DNA of 64,000 nucleotides. It comes from Halosimplex halophilum (lineage in GTDB: Archaea > Halobacteriota > Halobacteria > Halobacteriales > Haloarculaceae). A program made the position numbers and the translations under genes. Below the pieces are notes generated by a model. That model had not been told where the DNA came from. It did not search any database and saw only the letters and a program-made list of their open reading frames with translations. Location: the NCBI RefSeq assembly GCF_004698125.1, contig NZ_ML214297.1, forward strand, positions 2,144,891 through 2,208,890, written 5' to 3'. Of the stretch, positions 33,342-43,439 are shown in pieces (within the stretch, counting starts at the first letter, position 1; every line of letters starts with the position of its first letter).

Positions 33342-35723
33342 GTGAACGGACAGGGTTTCGGTGAACCACCGGCGGGCGGGGTTTCGGGCGACGACGCCGG
33401 CCGAGTGGGTGCGACCGGGTCGTCGTGGCCGCAACCGCACTACGACGCGCGCAACAGCGCGTACACCCCCAACACCGTTGTACCGGACACGGAGCCGGGA
33501 CGACTCTGGACCTTCGGGGTCGACGCCGAGCTGGAGACCGAACCGGTCGTCGCCGGCGGGTCGGCGTTCGTGGTGCCCCGGGACGACGTGCTGTACGCGG
33601 TCTCGCTACGGGAGGGGACGGAGCGGTGGCGGTTCGACCCGGACGCTCCGATATTCACGGCGCCCGCAGTCGCGGACGGAACCGTCTACGTCGCGCCGAA
33701 CAACGGGCAGGTCCGCGCGCTCGCCGTCGAGGACGGGACCGAACGGTGGGCGGTCAACCCCGGACGGAGCGTGAATCCGCAGGTCACCGTCGCCGACGGC
33801 ACCGTCTACGTCGTGACCTACTACGGGAACGTCTACGCGCTGTCGGCGTCCGACGGGGAACAGCAGTGGACGGCGTCGCTCGACGAACGGGTCGCGACGC
33901 GGCCCCCGGTGGGCGACGGGGCGCTCTACGTGAGCACGCAGAGCGGGAACGTCCACGCGCTGGCGACCGCCGACGGGAGCGAGCGGTGGCGCTTCGAGAC
34001 GGACAGCGAGTACATGTTCACGGAGCCGACGGTCGGTGACGGGACGGTGTACGTGCCGGTCGGGCGCGTCGACGGCGGGAGCTACTACTACGCGCTGTCG
34101 ACCGACGACGGGAGCGAGCGCTGGCGCCTCGAACGGTCGTCCGGGAGTCTCGACATGTCGCCGGCGGTGACCGACGACACCGTCTATCTCCAGGATGTGA
34201 AGGGGATCACCGCCCGGTCGCCCGCCGACGGGAGCGAGCGGTGGACCGGGTCGGTCGAGGGGGAGGCGACGGCGGTGGCGGTCACCGAGTCGGCGGTGGT
34301 CGTCGGCGGCGCGGGCGATGTCGTCACCGCGTTCGCGCGCTCGGACGGGTCAGTCCGCTGGCGTCGCGAGGTGGGCGGGACGACCGCGCCCGTCGCGGTC
34401 GCCGGCGGCGTCGTCTACGTGGCCAGCGGGAACCGCGGGCTCGTCGCCCTCGGCGACGAGTTGCCGCCGACGCCCAGTCCCACGCCGTCCCCGACGCCGA
34501 CACGGAGTCCGACGCCCACGCCGACCGCGACGCCCACGGCGACGCCGTCGCCGACACCGACCGAGGCCCCTACGCCGACCGAGAGCGTGTCCGCAACGCC
34601 TGGAGACGTGCCCTACGCGCTCCGGGAGGGCGTGAAGACGGTCGTCGACACCGGCTACGGGACCTACTACCTGATCCGGTCGATCCCGGAGGTCGACCCG
34701 GAGCGTGTGGCGGTGACGACGACCGACTACGGGCTGGTCGGTCGGACCACGACGAAGGACGTGGTCGCGCTCGACACCTTCTCGGAGGGGCTGTGGGCGG
34801 CCGACTGGGGCCGGGAGGTCGAGCGGATGCGGACGGTCCGCGAGGCGTCGGCCGCCTACGAGACGCTCGGCCGTCTCAACGAGATCGGGTGGGATCTGGC
34901 CGAGATCGTCGTCTTCCTGGCGTCGCCGTACAAGAAGGCGGCGGTCGCGCCGGCGCTGGAGATCGCGACCGACGCGATCAGCTGGACGATGGACGAGGTC
35001 CAGCGCCCCTATCGCGCGGCGTTCCAGCGGCTCACCGCCTGCCTCAACAACGCCCGGTCCATCGACCAGCACGCTCGCAACGTGGTCTCGCACGGCGGGC
35101 TGGGGGAGGCGATCGAGACCTGGGTCGGCGCCGCCCAGTTGATGCACGGCGCCTACGACACGGGGTCGGACCTGGCGACCGCCTGGAGCCAGCTGTCGAC
35201 GGCGCTGCAGAGCGGGGGCGGCTACTCGGCCTCGGCGTCGACCGCGCTGTCGACCGCGAAGGGGTTTTTCGTCGGGTTCTTCGTCGGCGCCGCGAGCGGG
35301 ATGATCGAGGGCGACGTCGAGAAGAAGACCGCGGTTCACGGGCTCCAGAACGCCTACGCCAACATGCGGCTCCCGGTCGTCGAGACCCTGCGGGACCTCC
35401 AGGGCCGGTTCGACAGCGGGGACCGGACCGTCGGCGACATCTACAGGTACAACGCGTACCTGCTGTCGGCCTACCAGATGGACGCGCTACTGTTCGCAGC
35501 CTCGGAGCTGTACTGGGAGGCGATCTCCGACGGGTGGCTCGGCGGGGTCTGGGACGCGTGGTCCGGCGCCCAGCGCAGGGCCGACGAGTACGCGACGAGG
35601 GCCGAGACGGCCAAGCGGACCGCCCGGACGACCCAGCGGCTGTTCGGCCTCGCCCAGACCCGGATCGGCGAGGACGTGACCGGGTCGATCAACGCCGAGT
35701 TCCGGGCGGGGGGTGGGAGCTGA
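33342..35723 (+). CDS. PQQ-like beta-propeller fused to a helical C-terminal domain, function unknown
   Basis: A 793-residue protein. Residues 15-370 are seven or eight PQQ/BamB-like propeller repeats (each with a DGTVYV...ALSADGSERWR pattern); residues 375-415 are a Thr/Pro repeat linker of the PTPSPTPT kind; residues 420-793 are helical, unclassified, with one weakly hydrophobic GxxxG-rich stretch (AKGFFVGFFVGAASGMIEG). No signal peptide is visible. I chose GTG 33342: TTTATT at 33313-33318 lies about 27 bases before it, as for leaderless genes; an ATG at 33294 in frame is upstream of that box. The stop overlaps the next gene's ATG (TGATG), so the pair is coupled. Confidence 0.82.
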   Translation: MNGQGFGEPPAGGVSGDDAGRVGATGSSWPQPHYDARNSAYTPNTVVPDTEPGRLWTFGVDAELETEPVVAGGSAFVVPRDDVLYAVSLREGTERWRFDPDAPIFTAPAVADGTVYVAPNNGQVRALAVEDGTERWAVNPGRSVNPQVTVADGTVYVVTYYGNVYALSASDGEQQWTASLDERVATRPPVGDGALYVSTQSGNVHALATADGSERWRFETDSEYMFTEPTVGDGTVYVPVGRVDGGSYYYALSTDDGSERWRLERSSGSLDMSPAVTDDTVYLQDVKGITARSPADGSERWTGSVEGEATAVAVTESAVVVGGAGDVVTAFARSDGSVRWRREVGGTTAPVAVAGGVVYVASGNRGLVALGDELPPTPSPTPSPTPTRSPTPTPTATPTATPSPTPTEAPTPTESVSATPGDVPYALREGVKTVVDTGYGTYYLIRSIPEVDPERVAVTTTDYGLVGRTTTKDVVALDTFSEGLWAADWGREVERMRTVREASAAYETLGRLNEIGWDLAEIVVFLASPYKKAAVAPALEIATDAISWTMDEVQRPYRAAFQRLTACLNNARSIDQHARNVVSHGGLGEAIETWVGAAQLMHGAYDTGSDLATAWSQLSTALQSGGGYSASASTALSTAKGFFVGFFVGAASGMIEGDVEKKTAVHGLQNAYANMRLPVVETLRDLQGRFDSGDRTVGDIYRYNAYLLSAYQMDALLFAASELYWEAISDGWLGGVWDAWSGAQRRADEYATRAETAKRTARTTQRLFGLAQTRIGEDVTGSINAEFRAGGGS

Positions 35724-36316
35724 TGGACCCCGACCGCCGCGACCTGCTGAAAGTGCTCGGCGTGCTCGGCGTCGGCGGAGCGGGGTCGGCGGTGTTGCTC
35801 TCCGGCGACGACGGCGACCAACCCTCGGACTCGCCCTCGACAGCGTCCGACGTGGGAACGCCGACAACTGGAGGGGAGCCTCAGTCCGGTGGCAGGGAGG
35901 ACTACGCCGCGGCCGTCGAGCGGGTCGGGAGCGACCTGACGGAGCCGCCGTCGCTCCCGGAGCCGACCCGCTTCGACTACGACCCCGTCGACGTGAGCTT
36001 CGAGGACCGGTGGCTCGGCCGGTTCGCCGCGAGCCCGGCGAACGGCGGGGACGGCGACCGGATGCGCGCGACGCCCGGGACGGGCTCGCCAGACGAGGTG
36101 CTGACGACGTTTCGGCGGTGGCTCGGCCTCCCCGACGAGCGGTGGGGCGAGGCGACGCTCGCCGGCGAGACCGTCGAGCTCCGCGGCGGCGCTATCGGAG
36201 GCGTGATCGCCGTCCTCGGGACGGTCGACGGCCGGGGTCTGGTCGTCGGCGCGCGGGCGGTCGACGAGGCGACGCTCGACGGGGTCGTCTCCTCGTGGGA
36301 GCTCCCCGAGTCGTAG
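35723..36316 (+). CDS. Membrane-anchored or secreted partner of the propeller protein
   Basis: A 197-residue protein starting at ATG 35723 inside the previous gene's TGATG. It begins MDPDRRDLLKVLGVLGVGGA, a Tat-type signal with RRDLLK and a short hydrophobic core; no Cys lipobox follows. Residues 30-75 are a Ser/Thr/Gly/Asp-rich spacer, and residues 80-197 form a compact domain (DVSFEDRWLGRFAASPANGG, TFRRWLGLPDERWGEATLAG, IGGVIAVLGTVDGRGLVVGA) of unknown family. Translation coupling makes it a likely partner of the propeller protein at the cell surface, although the propeller protein itself lacks an obvious signal. Confidence 0.75.
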   Translation: MDPDRRDLLKVLGVLGVGGAGSAVLLSGDDGDQPSDSPSTASDVGTPTTGGEPQSGGREDYAAAVERVGSDLTEPPSLPEPTRFDYDPVDVSFEDRWLGRFAASPANGGDGDRMRATPGTGSPDEVLTTFRRWLGLPDERWGEATLAGETVELRGGAIGGVIAVLGTVDGRGLVVGARAVDEATLDGVVSSWELPES

Positions 36317-36334
36317 GACCGGCCGCGACCGCCG

Positions 36335-37738
36335 CTACTTCTCGACGGCGTCGGGTCGGTTCTGCACGCGGGGGTACCTGACACCCAGCGCTTTCCAGTC
36401 CAGCCAGCGCGCGCCGGGGCGGTCGTCCGCGAGTTGCCCGTACGGCGGATCCCCGCCCGTCGGAACCCCGTCGACCGGGCCGCTGGGATCGACGGCGTCG
36501 GCGACGAAATCGAGGGCGTCGTCGGTCGCCTGCCAGACGCCCGCCGCGCAGGAGGGGAGCGCCACTCCGACGTTTTCGACCCCCGCCAGCGGTTCCGCGT
36601 GGGGGACCGCGTCGCCGTCGATTCGCTGCTGGAGCGTCGCGTAGGCGTAGAACTCCAGGTCGGCCCCGTCGGCCGCGCGGTCCTTGACCGCGGGGACGAG
36701 GTCGAACAGCTTGTTGTAGCCGACCTCGACCTTCTCGGGGTCGAGCGTGCCCATCGCCTCGTCGGTGGTGTCCTCGGGGTCGACGTCCTCGGCGGCGGAG
36801 TCGTTGGTGACGTACCAGGTGACGTAGTTCGCCTCGCGGTGGCGGTGGCGCCGCGGGACGACGGACATCCCCTTGTGCGGGAGGTAGGCGCCGACCGCCG
36901 GGAGGTCCTCGGCCGGGCCGCGCACCGCCAGCACCAGCTGGTTGCGGCAGGTCACCGGGTCGATCGACCCGCGGACCGCGTCGGCGTCGCCCCCCGCGTC
37001 GCGGAACGACTCGCCGCCGACCAGCGAGTCGACGAACCGATGGGTGCCCGTGCCGGTCGCGGCGACGACGTAGTCCGGTTCGACCTGCAGGGTCAGCTCC
37101 TGGTGGGTCTCGACGGTGAGCCGCTCCAGCGCGGGGGCGGACGCCTCCCCCGTCGCGAACTCCGCGGCCGTGATGTCACCGACGACGACCCGCTCCTCGT
37201 GGTCGGCCGCGAGCGCCTCGACGAGCGCCTCGCGGTCGATCACGTACTCGTCGATCGCGGCGACGTGCTCGCCGCTGCCCTTCGCGAAGACGGTCCCCTC
37301 GCGGTAGACGTCGTGGAGGTCCGCGAGTTCGCGTTCCTCGTACTCGTAGCCGGCCTCGTCCCACTGGTCGACGAGGTGCCGGTAGGGGTGGTCCGTCGAG
37401 CAGACGTACCACTCGCCGCCCTCGACGGGGACGCGGGCGTCCTCGGCGAACGGCAGCCACCGCTCGTCGACGGCCTCGCGGCGGGCGCGGTCGGGGTTCA
37501 GGTAGCCCTTCGCGAGGGCGCCCGGCCAGTCGAACGTCTGGCCGCCGCCCAGCGGCGTGTTCGAGACGAGCGCGGCGGCGTAGCCGCGGTCGACGAGTTC
37601 GTCGAGCAGCACGAGCCCCTGGACCCCGCCGCCGACGACCAGCACGTCAACGTCGGCGGTCGGGTACCACTCCAGGTACTCGCGGGCCTGCTCCCACAGC
37701 GACACCCCACGGTCGAACTCCGGCTCGTCCGCTCCCAT
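36335..37738 (-). CDS. FAD-dependent oxidoreductase (DAO-like)
   Basis: A 467-residue flavoprotein. The dinucleotide-binding fold VDVLVVGGGVQGLVLLDELV is at residues 30-49, preceded by about 28 acidic residues. YVVAATGTGTHRF near residue 222 is the second FAD motif, and VGVALPSCAAGVWQATDDAL near 400 the C-terminal FAD-binding part. Such enzymes oxidise amino or hydroxy acids or related substrates; nothing identifies which. A minus-strand CATATGG (37766-37772) lies about 30 bases before its ATG and is the likely TATA box, which also argues that the overlapping ATG on the plus strand is not a start. It ends close to the convergent upstream gene. Confidence 0.82.
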   Translation of the reverse strand: MGADEPEFDRGVSLWEQAREYLEWYPTADVDVLVVGGGVQGLVLLDELVDRGYAAALVSNTPLGGGQTFDWPGALAKGYLNPDRARREAVDERWLPFAEDARVPVEGGEWYVCSTDHPYRHLVDQWDEAGYEYEERELADLHDVYREGTVFAKGSGEHVAAIDEYVIDREALVEALAADHEERVVVGDITAAEFATGEASAPALERLTVETHQELTLQVEPDYVVAATGTGTHRFVDSLVGGESFRDAGGDADAVRGSIDPVTCRNQLVLAVRGPAEDLPAVGAYLPHKGMSVVPRRHRHREANYVTWYVTNDSAAEDVDPEDTTDEAMGTLDPEKVEVGYNKLFDLVPAVKDRAADGADLEFYAYATLQQRIDGDAVPHAEPLAGVENVGVALPSCAAGVWQATDDALDFVADAVDPSGPVDGVPTGGDPPYGQLADDRPGARWLDWKALGVRYPRVQNRPDAVEK

Positions 37739-37850
37739 TCGTTGTCCGCCCTTTTCGCCCGGCCACCATATGTCTGACTCCCCGGCCCGTTCGGCGGCTA
37801 TCCCGCCCGGGAACCGTGACCCTCAACTGAGCGACCGCCGAGATTCGGCT

Positions 37851-39128
37851 ATGCGAGTCCCCGCCGTCGGCCGCCCGGGACCGCTCGCGGTGGTCGCCTC
37901 GAACGCGGTGGCCCCCGTGGGCGTCCTCGCGCTCGGGTGGTCGGCCACCGTCCTCCTCGGCGTGTTCGTCCTCGAACTCGCGGCCGTGCTGTTCTGGTCG
38001 GCGGTGAAGGTCCCGTTCGCGGCCAAGCGCCCGAACAACCTGATGGACGACCAGCGACTGCTGGGCCCGCTGCAGGCCAAGCGCGGCGGGATCGACCTCC
38101 CCGGTCCGGTCCCGCCGGTCTACCTCCGGAACGTCCCGACGCTGGTCGCGCTCGTCGCCCTCCTCGCGCCGATCGAACTCGGGGCCGCGTTCCTCGTGTT
38201 CGCGCTCTCGGACCCGACGATCACCACCGGGACCACCGGGCAGCTGCTGGTCGGCGGCGTCGGCGTGTTCGCCGCCCGCGGCGTCGAGACCTGGGCCGAC
38301 TACTTCCACAGCGGGGGTTACCGGGACCACTCGCCGCGGTCCGTGGTGCTGGCCCCGTTCAAGTACGTCTTCGGCGTCGGGACGCTCCTGTTCGTCGTCG
38401 GCCCGTTCGGCCTCGACAGCGGCGCGGTGCTGGCGCTGGTCGTCGCCGGCAAACTCGCCTACGACCTCCGGACGATACAGGTCGAGCGCGACCCGGACAG
38501 GCGGGGCGTCTTCTACCGCCTCTACGGGAGCAAGGAGACCGAGATCGAGCCCGAGCCGATCCCCGAACCCGACGGCGAGCCGGTCGTCCGCGCCCGTCCC
38601 CCGCGGGCGGTCGCCGTCGCCGACGCGCTCTTCCGCGGCGGCTTCTACACCCTGACCAGCCCCGTCGTCCTCTGCTACGTCGTCGCGGGGCTGCTCGCCG
38701 TCTTCGCCCCCTCCTGGCTCGTGGCGGTCCCCCTTGCCGTCGTCTTCGCGTTCGGGGCGGTCCGCGCGACGACGCGCTACCTCCGGTTCGGCCGGCTGGA
38801 GTACCGCTCTTACGACGGCGTCCTCGTCGCCTACGACACGCTGTTCGACGAGCCCCAGGACCGGATCGAGCGCGACGACGTGAAGCGCGTCGCCGTCGAG
38901 CCCGACCCCGTCGACCGGTGGTTCGACACCGCCACGATCGAGTTCGACCGCGGCGACGACACCCCGCCGCTGCAGTTCACGGTCCCCGACCCCGAGGACG
39001 TCGAGCACGACGACACGCCCGGGTCGCTGGTCGCCGCCCACGTCGACGACCCCGAGGCGCTCGCGGACGCGCTCGGCGTCGGCTGGCTCTACGAGCGCGA
39101 CGTCGAGTCGCCCGCCGCCGCGGACTGA
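37851..39128 (+). CDS. DUF6498 membrane protein
   Basis: A 425-residue membrane protein. The first helix pair (LAVVASNAVAPVGVLALGWS, then VFVLELAAVLFWSAVKVPFA) is the DUF6498 signature, followed by four or five more helices up to residue 240, a cytoplasmic loop, two helices near 290-335, and a C-terminal soluble domain of about 110 residues with YRSYDGVLVAYDTLFDEPQD. The role of the family is unknown. The start at 37851 matches the family start. An in-frame ATG at 37770 would lie inside the probable TATA box of the divergent gene and only 31 bases from its start, so I consider it unlikely, though it remains possible. Confidence 0.8.
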   Translation: MRVPAVGRPGPLAVVASNAVAPVGVLALGWSATVLLGVFVLELAAVLFWSAVKVPFAAKRPNNLMDDQRLLGPLQAKRGGIDLPGPVPPVYLRNVPTLVALVALLAPIELGAAFLVFALSDPTITTGTTGQLLVGGVGVFAARGVETWADYFHSGGYRDHSPRSVVLAPFKYVFGVGTLLFVVGPFGLDSGAVLALVVAGKLAYDLRTIQVERDPDRRGVFYRLYGSKETEIEPEPIPEPDGEPVVRARPPRAVAVADALFRGGFYTLTSPVVLCYVVAGLLAVFAPSWLVAVPLAVVFAFGAVRATTRYLRFGRLEYRSYDGVLVAYDTLFDEPQDRIERDDVKRVAVEPDPVDRWFDTATIEFDRGDDTPPLQFTVPDPEDVEHDDTPGSLVAAHVDDPEALADALGVGWLYERDVESPAAAD

Positions 39129-39164
39129 GCCATCCCGTGAGGCCGATACGGGCGAGTGCCGGTG

Positions 39165-39735
39165 CGGAGGGGGTTGCGGTGCGGTCGGCGCGCGCTGTCG
39201 TCTCGGAATCGCTTGCGATTCCGAGGGCCGTCAGAGCTTGCTCTGACGTTGGCGCGCTCTCGTGCGCGCGACGGCATCGCGCGAGGTCTTCGTGAACTGT
39301 GCGAACGAAGGCTCGTCGGAGCTTGCTCCGACGGTGGATGAGCGACGACAGGAGCGAATCGGCTGGGGAGGTGCGTGGCCTGTTGCGGTGCTGTGCGGTG
39401 CGGTCGCGGTGCCGTGCTGTTCCTGGCGTCCGCGCGAACGTGTGAGCTCGGTCCCGGTGGACTGAACGGGCGAGGCGCGCTCGCGCCGATAGTCGCCTGA
39501 GCGGGCCACTATCCGCGCGGGCGGTGCCGAGAGCGCGGATATGTCGCTCAGCGACCGCGAGCGCGCCGAGGGCGGTCATCACTCGCTGTCGAGTGCGGTA
39601 GCGTCTCCAGCGAGCGCGCCGAGGGCGGTCATCGCTCGCTGTCGACTGCTAGTGAGCGCGCCGAGGGCGTTCACAATCTGCTGTCTCCAGCGGTCGCAGT
39701 CACTGAACGGGCCGAGGGCGTTCAGCGTTCAGCCA
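39165..39735. repeat. Composite non-coding repeat, copy B (inverted relative to A and C)
   Basis: The left two thirds contain perfect hairpins: CTCGGAATCGC-TT-GCGATTCCGAG (39202-39225), GTCAGAGC-TT-GCTCTGAC (39230-39247) and GTCGGAGC-TT-GCTCCGAC (39315-39332). Conserved blocks such as AGGTCTTCGTGAAC, ACGGTGGATGAG, GGTGGACTGAACGGGCGAGG and GATATGTCGCTCAGCGACCG are shared with copy D. The right part (39545-39735) is an array of about 57-base units containing GAGCGCGCCGAGGGCG. It occupies a 663-base gap with no supported gene. Confidence 0.8.
39545..39735. repeat. Degenerate 57-base tandem array in repeat copy B
   Basis: The block GCGCGCCGAGGGCG (or CGGGCCGAGGGCG) followed by GTTCA/GTCATC and a CTGTCGA/CTGTCTC segment recurs about four times, at roughly 39561, 39617, 39657 and 39708. 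Translated, units read like ERAEGVQRSLSSAVASPAS, which produces many false open frames. Single or paired units also occur in copies A, C and D. Confidence 0.7.
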
Positions 39736-39791
39736 TCTTGCAGTCGAACCTCCGCCGAAAACGACTGCAGGGAGTCCCTGGTCAGTATCGA

Positions 39792-40604
39792 CTACACGCG
39801 GCCGACGGTCACGAAGAAGGGGACCGTCTCGGTGCGGACGTACTCCTCGTCGCTCATCTGGTCGACTACGTCGCGCCCCATCGCGCGCCACGCCGAGCGC
39901 AGGTCGTCGTACTCCCCTTCGGTGGTCTCCCCGGAGAGGATGGTCTCGCGGTCGTCGGCCAGCCCCTCCCCGGTGACCTTCCGGCGGGCGGCTTCGACGG
40001 CCGCCTCGGAGTAGGGCGGCGCCACCACTCGCTCGTGGTCGTACCGGCGCGTCGAGACGATGTCGAGACCAGCTTCCTCGAACACGTCGCGTGCGCCCGC
40101 ACCGAGGGTCACGTCCGTCTCGACGCCGTCGAGGAACCGTTCGCGGGCGCGGCGGGCCAGCGACGGCTCGGCGTCGACCGTCGAGTCAACGCTGACGGCG
40201 CCGTTGTCCGGTTCGACCGCGGCCACCAGATCCGAGGAGACGCGGGCGAACTCCTCGACCGCGCCGACGGGGTCGGGCAGGTTGATGAGCAGCGCCTGGC
40301 AGACCACCAGGTCGACGGCGTCCGCGGAGAAGGGCAGACGCGTCGCGTCGGCCTGGACGACCGGGGCGAGTTCGCTCGCGGCGGCGAGCAGCCGCGGGTC
40401 GGCGTCGACGCCGATCACCTTGGCCCCGCTCTCCTCGGCGAGGACCCGGGTGAGTTCGCCCGTCCCGCAGCCCACGTCGAGGATCCGCTCGCGGCCGTCG
40501 AGGTCGAGATCGGCGAGGGCCTCGCGAGAGTCGGCCCACATCCCCTCGCGGGTCGTCTCCAGGTAGTCGGCGCTGAACTCTCGCACTGGGCGTTCGTTCG
40601 ACAC
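39792..40604 (-). CDS. Class I SAM-dependent methyltransferase bracketed by inverted repeats
   Basis: A 270-residue enzyme. Motif I ILDVGCGTGELTRVLAEESG is near residues 44-63, GVDADPRLL follows, QADATRLPFSADAVDLVVCQ marks motifs II-III, and the C-terminal half (ARDVFEEAGLDIVSTRRYDH) is of the UbiE/Methyltransf_11 type. The substrate cannot be deduced. The start is placed at GTG 40604 (VSNERPVREF), where the typical family start lies; the frame is open to 40676 without plausible content. Repeat copy B lies directly downstream and copy C directly upstream, in opposite orientation, so the gene may have travelled with them. Confidence 0.82.
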   Translation of the reverse strand: MSNERPVREFSADYLETTREGMWADSREALADLDLDGRERILDVGCGTGELTRVLAEESGAKVIGVDADPRLLAAASELAPVVQADATRLPFSADAVDLVVCQALLINLPDPVGAVEEFARVSSDLVAAVEPDNGAVSVDSTVDAEPSLARRARERFLDGVETDVTLGAGARDVFEEAGLDIVSTRRYDHERVVAPPYSEAAVEAARRKVTGEGLADDRETILSGETTEGEYDDLRSAWRAMGRDVVDQMSDEEYVRTETVPFFVTVGRV

Positions 40605-40689
40605 CGCGGCCGCATAGGCGCGTCGGTCGATACTCGGTACCGGTCGCGAGTGAAGCGGTCGAACCGTCCTCCACACTGGGTATCGAAGT

Positions 40690-41185
40690 CGAACGCCTCG
40701 GCCCGCTCGCTCGCTGGAGACGCTACCGCACTCGACAGCGAGCGTTGAACACCTCGGCCCGCTCGCGGTCGCTGTCTCCGAAAATCGAAGATTTTCGGGA
40801 TCTCGCAGGAGCGGAGCTCCTGCGGACCTCGCGAATCTCCGATTCGCTCAGTGACGAGAGAGCGGAGCTCTCTCGAACCAAGCGGGATATCCGCGCTCTC
40901 CGCACCGCCCGTCACGGCATAGCCGTTCGCTTCGAGGCGCGCAGCGCCTCGCACCGCCCGGATAGTGCCCGCTCAGACGACTACACGAGCGCGAGCGCGC
41001 CTCGCCCGTTCAGTCCGCCAGGGACCGCGACTGCACGGCACGGCACCGCAACCGCACCGCACAGCACCGCAACAGGCCACGCACCTCCCCAGCCGATTGC
41101 GCTCCGCGCGCCTGCGGCGTGCGGTGCTCATCCCTCGCGCGGCTACGGTCGCGCGCATGAACGCGCGCTCCAGCGCGCGCCGAGG
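40690..41185. repeat. Composite non-coding repeat, copy C
   Basis: Same orientation as copy A. Perfect hairpins: CCGAAAATC-3-GATTTTCGG (40778-40798), GCAGGAGC-3-GCTCCTGC (40805-40823), GCGAATC-3-GATTCGC (40831-40847), CGAGAGAGC-3-GCTCTCTCG (40855-40875) and CGAGGCGC-3-GCGCCTCG (40934-40952). Conserved blocks: GCTCAGACGACTACA, GCGAGCGCGCCTCGCCCGTT, GCACCTCCCCAGCC, GATGCTCATCCCTCGCGCGG. It fills the gap between the methyltransferase and cysK, with no supported gene. Confidence 0.8.
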
Positions 41186-41201
41186 AGGAAGGTTGGGGTG
41201 T

Positions 41202-42164
<963 letters not shown>

Positions 42165-42308
42165 CGTCTCGCCGTAGGCGCTCGCCGCGGTTGGGTCGCC
42201 GCCCTCAACATCGGGGGTAACGACCCCTTCCCCCTGAGTCGGTCCCTCGAAGGAGACGGGACCGCTCCGTCGGGGAACCGTTAATTGGCTGCCGGATGAC
42301 ACGCCGGT

Positions 42309-43409
42309 ATGGATCCCCGAGTCGAGGACCACGCCGACGTCATCGTCGACCACTCAATCGACCTGCGGGCCGGCGACGAGGTGCTGATCACCGCGCCGCC
42401 CGCCGCGGAGGAGCTGGCCGTCGCGCTCGCCGAGCGGGTGGGCGAGCGAGGCGCCTACAGCCTCTCGATGGGCGGCAACAGCCGCGCCCGGCGGGCGTTC
42501 ATGCGCGCGATGGACCCTGACGACTACGACGAGGTGCCGGACGTGGTCGAGGCGATGGTCGACTCGGTCGACGCGATGGTGTCGATCCGCGCCTCGCGCA
42601 ACACCCACGAGACGAGCGACGTGCCGCCCGAGAAGAACGCCGCCTACGCGAAGATCATGGAGCCGCTGTTCGACGCGGTCGCCGACAAGCGCCGGGTCAT
42701 CACCCAGTATCCCGCCCCCGGCGACGCCCAGGCCGCCGAGATGAGTACCGCCGCGTATGAGGCGTTCGTCTACGACGCGGTGACCAAAGACTGGGACGAA
42801 CAGCGGGAGTTCCAGGCCAGCATGGTCGAGATCCTGGAGGGCGCCGACGAGGTCCGGATCGTCTCCGGCGACACCACCGACGTGACCATGTCCGTCGCGG
42901 GGATGAACCCCGTCAACGACTACGCCGAGAAGAACCTCCCCGGCGGCGAGGTGTTCACCGCGCCCGTGCCCGACTCCGTCGAGGGCGAAGTACTCTTCGA
43001 CAAGCCCCTGATGGCCCAGGGCCGGGAGGTCGAGGACGTGCGCCTCGTCTTCGAGGGCGGCGAGGTCGTCGACTCGTCGGCCGCCAAGAACGAGGGGGTG
43101 CTCGCCGCGATGCTCGACACCGACCCCGGCGCGAAGCGGGTCGGCGAGCTGGGCATCGGGATGAACCGCGACATCGACCGGTTCACCTACAACATGCTGT
43201 TCGACGAGAAGATGGGCGACACCGTCCACATGGCGCTCGGTCGCGCCATCCCCGAGAACGTCCCCGACGACGGCGATGTCGAGGCCAACGAGTCCGCCGT
43301 CCACACCGACATGATCGTCGACATGAGCGAGGATTCGTACATCGAGGTCGACGGCGAAGTCGTCCAGCGGGACGGCACCTTCCGGTTCGAAGACGGCTTC
43401 GACGCGTAG
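42309..43409 (+). CDS. M29 family aminopeptidase
   Basis: A 366-residue peptidase of the thermophilic aminopeptidase (AmpS/AP-T) family. N-terminal nucleotide-fold-like part: [20 protein letters not shown]. The catalytic half has [20 protein letters not shown] (typical of M29), [37 protein letters not shown] and HTDMIVDM, which supply the Glu, His and Asp ligands of the two-metal site. It trims N-terminal residues from peptides in the cytosol. The ATG is about 27 bases after TTAATT (42280-42285), consistent with leaderless translation. Confidence 0.92.
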   Translation: MDPRVEDHADVIVDHSIDLRAGDEVLITAPPAAEELAVALAERVGERGAYSLSMGGNSRARRAFMRAMDPDDYDEVPDVVEAMVDSVDAMVSIRASRNTHETSDVPPEKNAAYAKIMEPLFDAVADKRRVITQYPAPGDAQAAEMSTAAYEAFVYDAVTKDWDEQREFQASMVEILEGADEVRIVSGDTTDVTMSVAGMNPVNDYAEKNLPGGEVFTAPVPDSVEGEVLFDKPLMAQGREVEDVRLVFEGGEVVDSSAAKNEGVLAAMLDTDPGAKRVGELGIGMNRDIDRFTYNMLFDEKMGDTVHMALGRAIPENVPDDGDVEANESAVHTDMIVDMSEDSYIEVDGEVVQRDGTFRFEDGFDA

Positions 43410-43439
43410 ACCGCCTCGACCGCACCAACACCCCTACTC

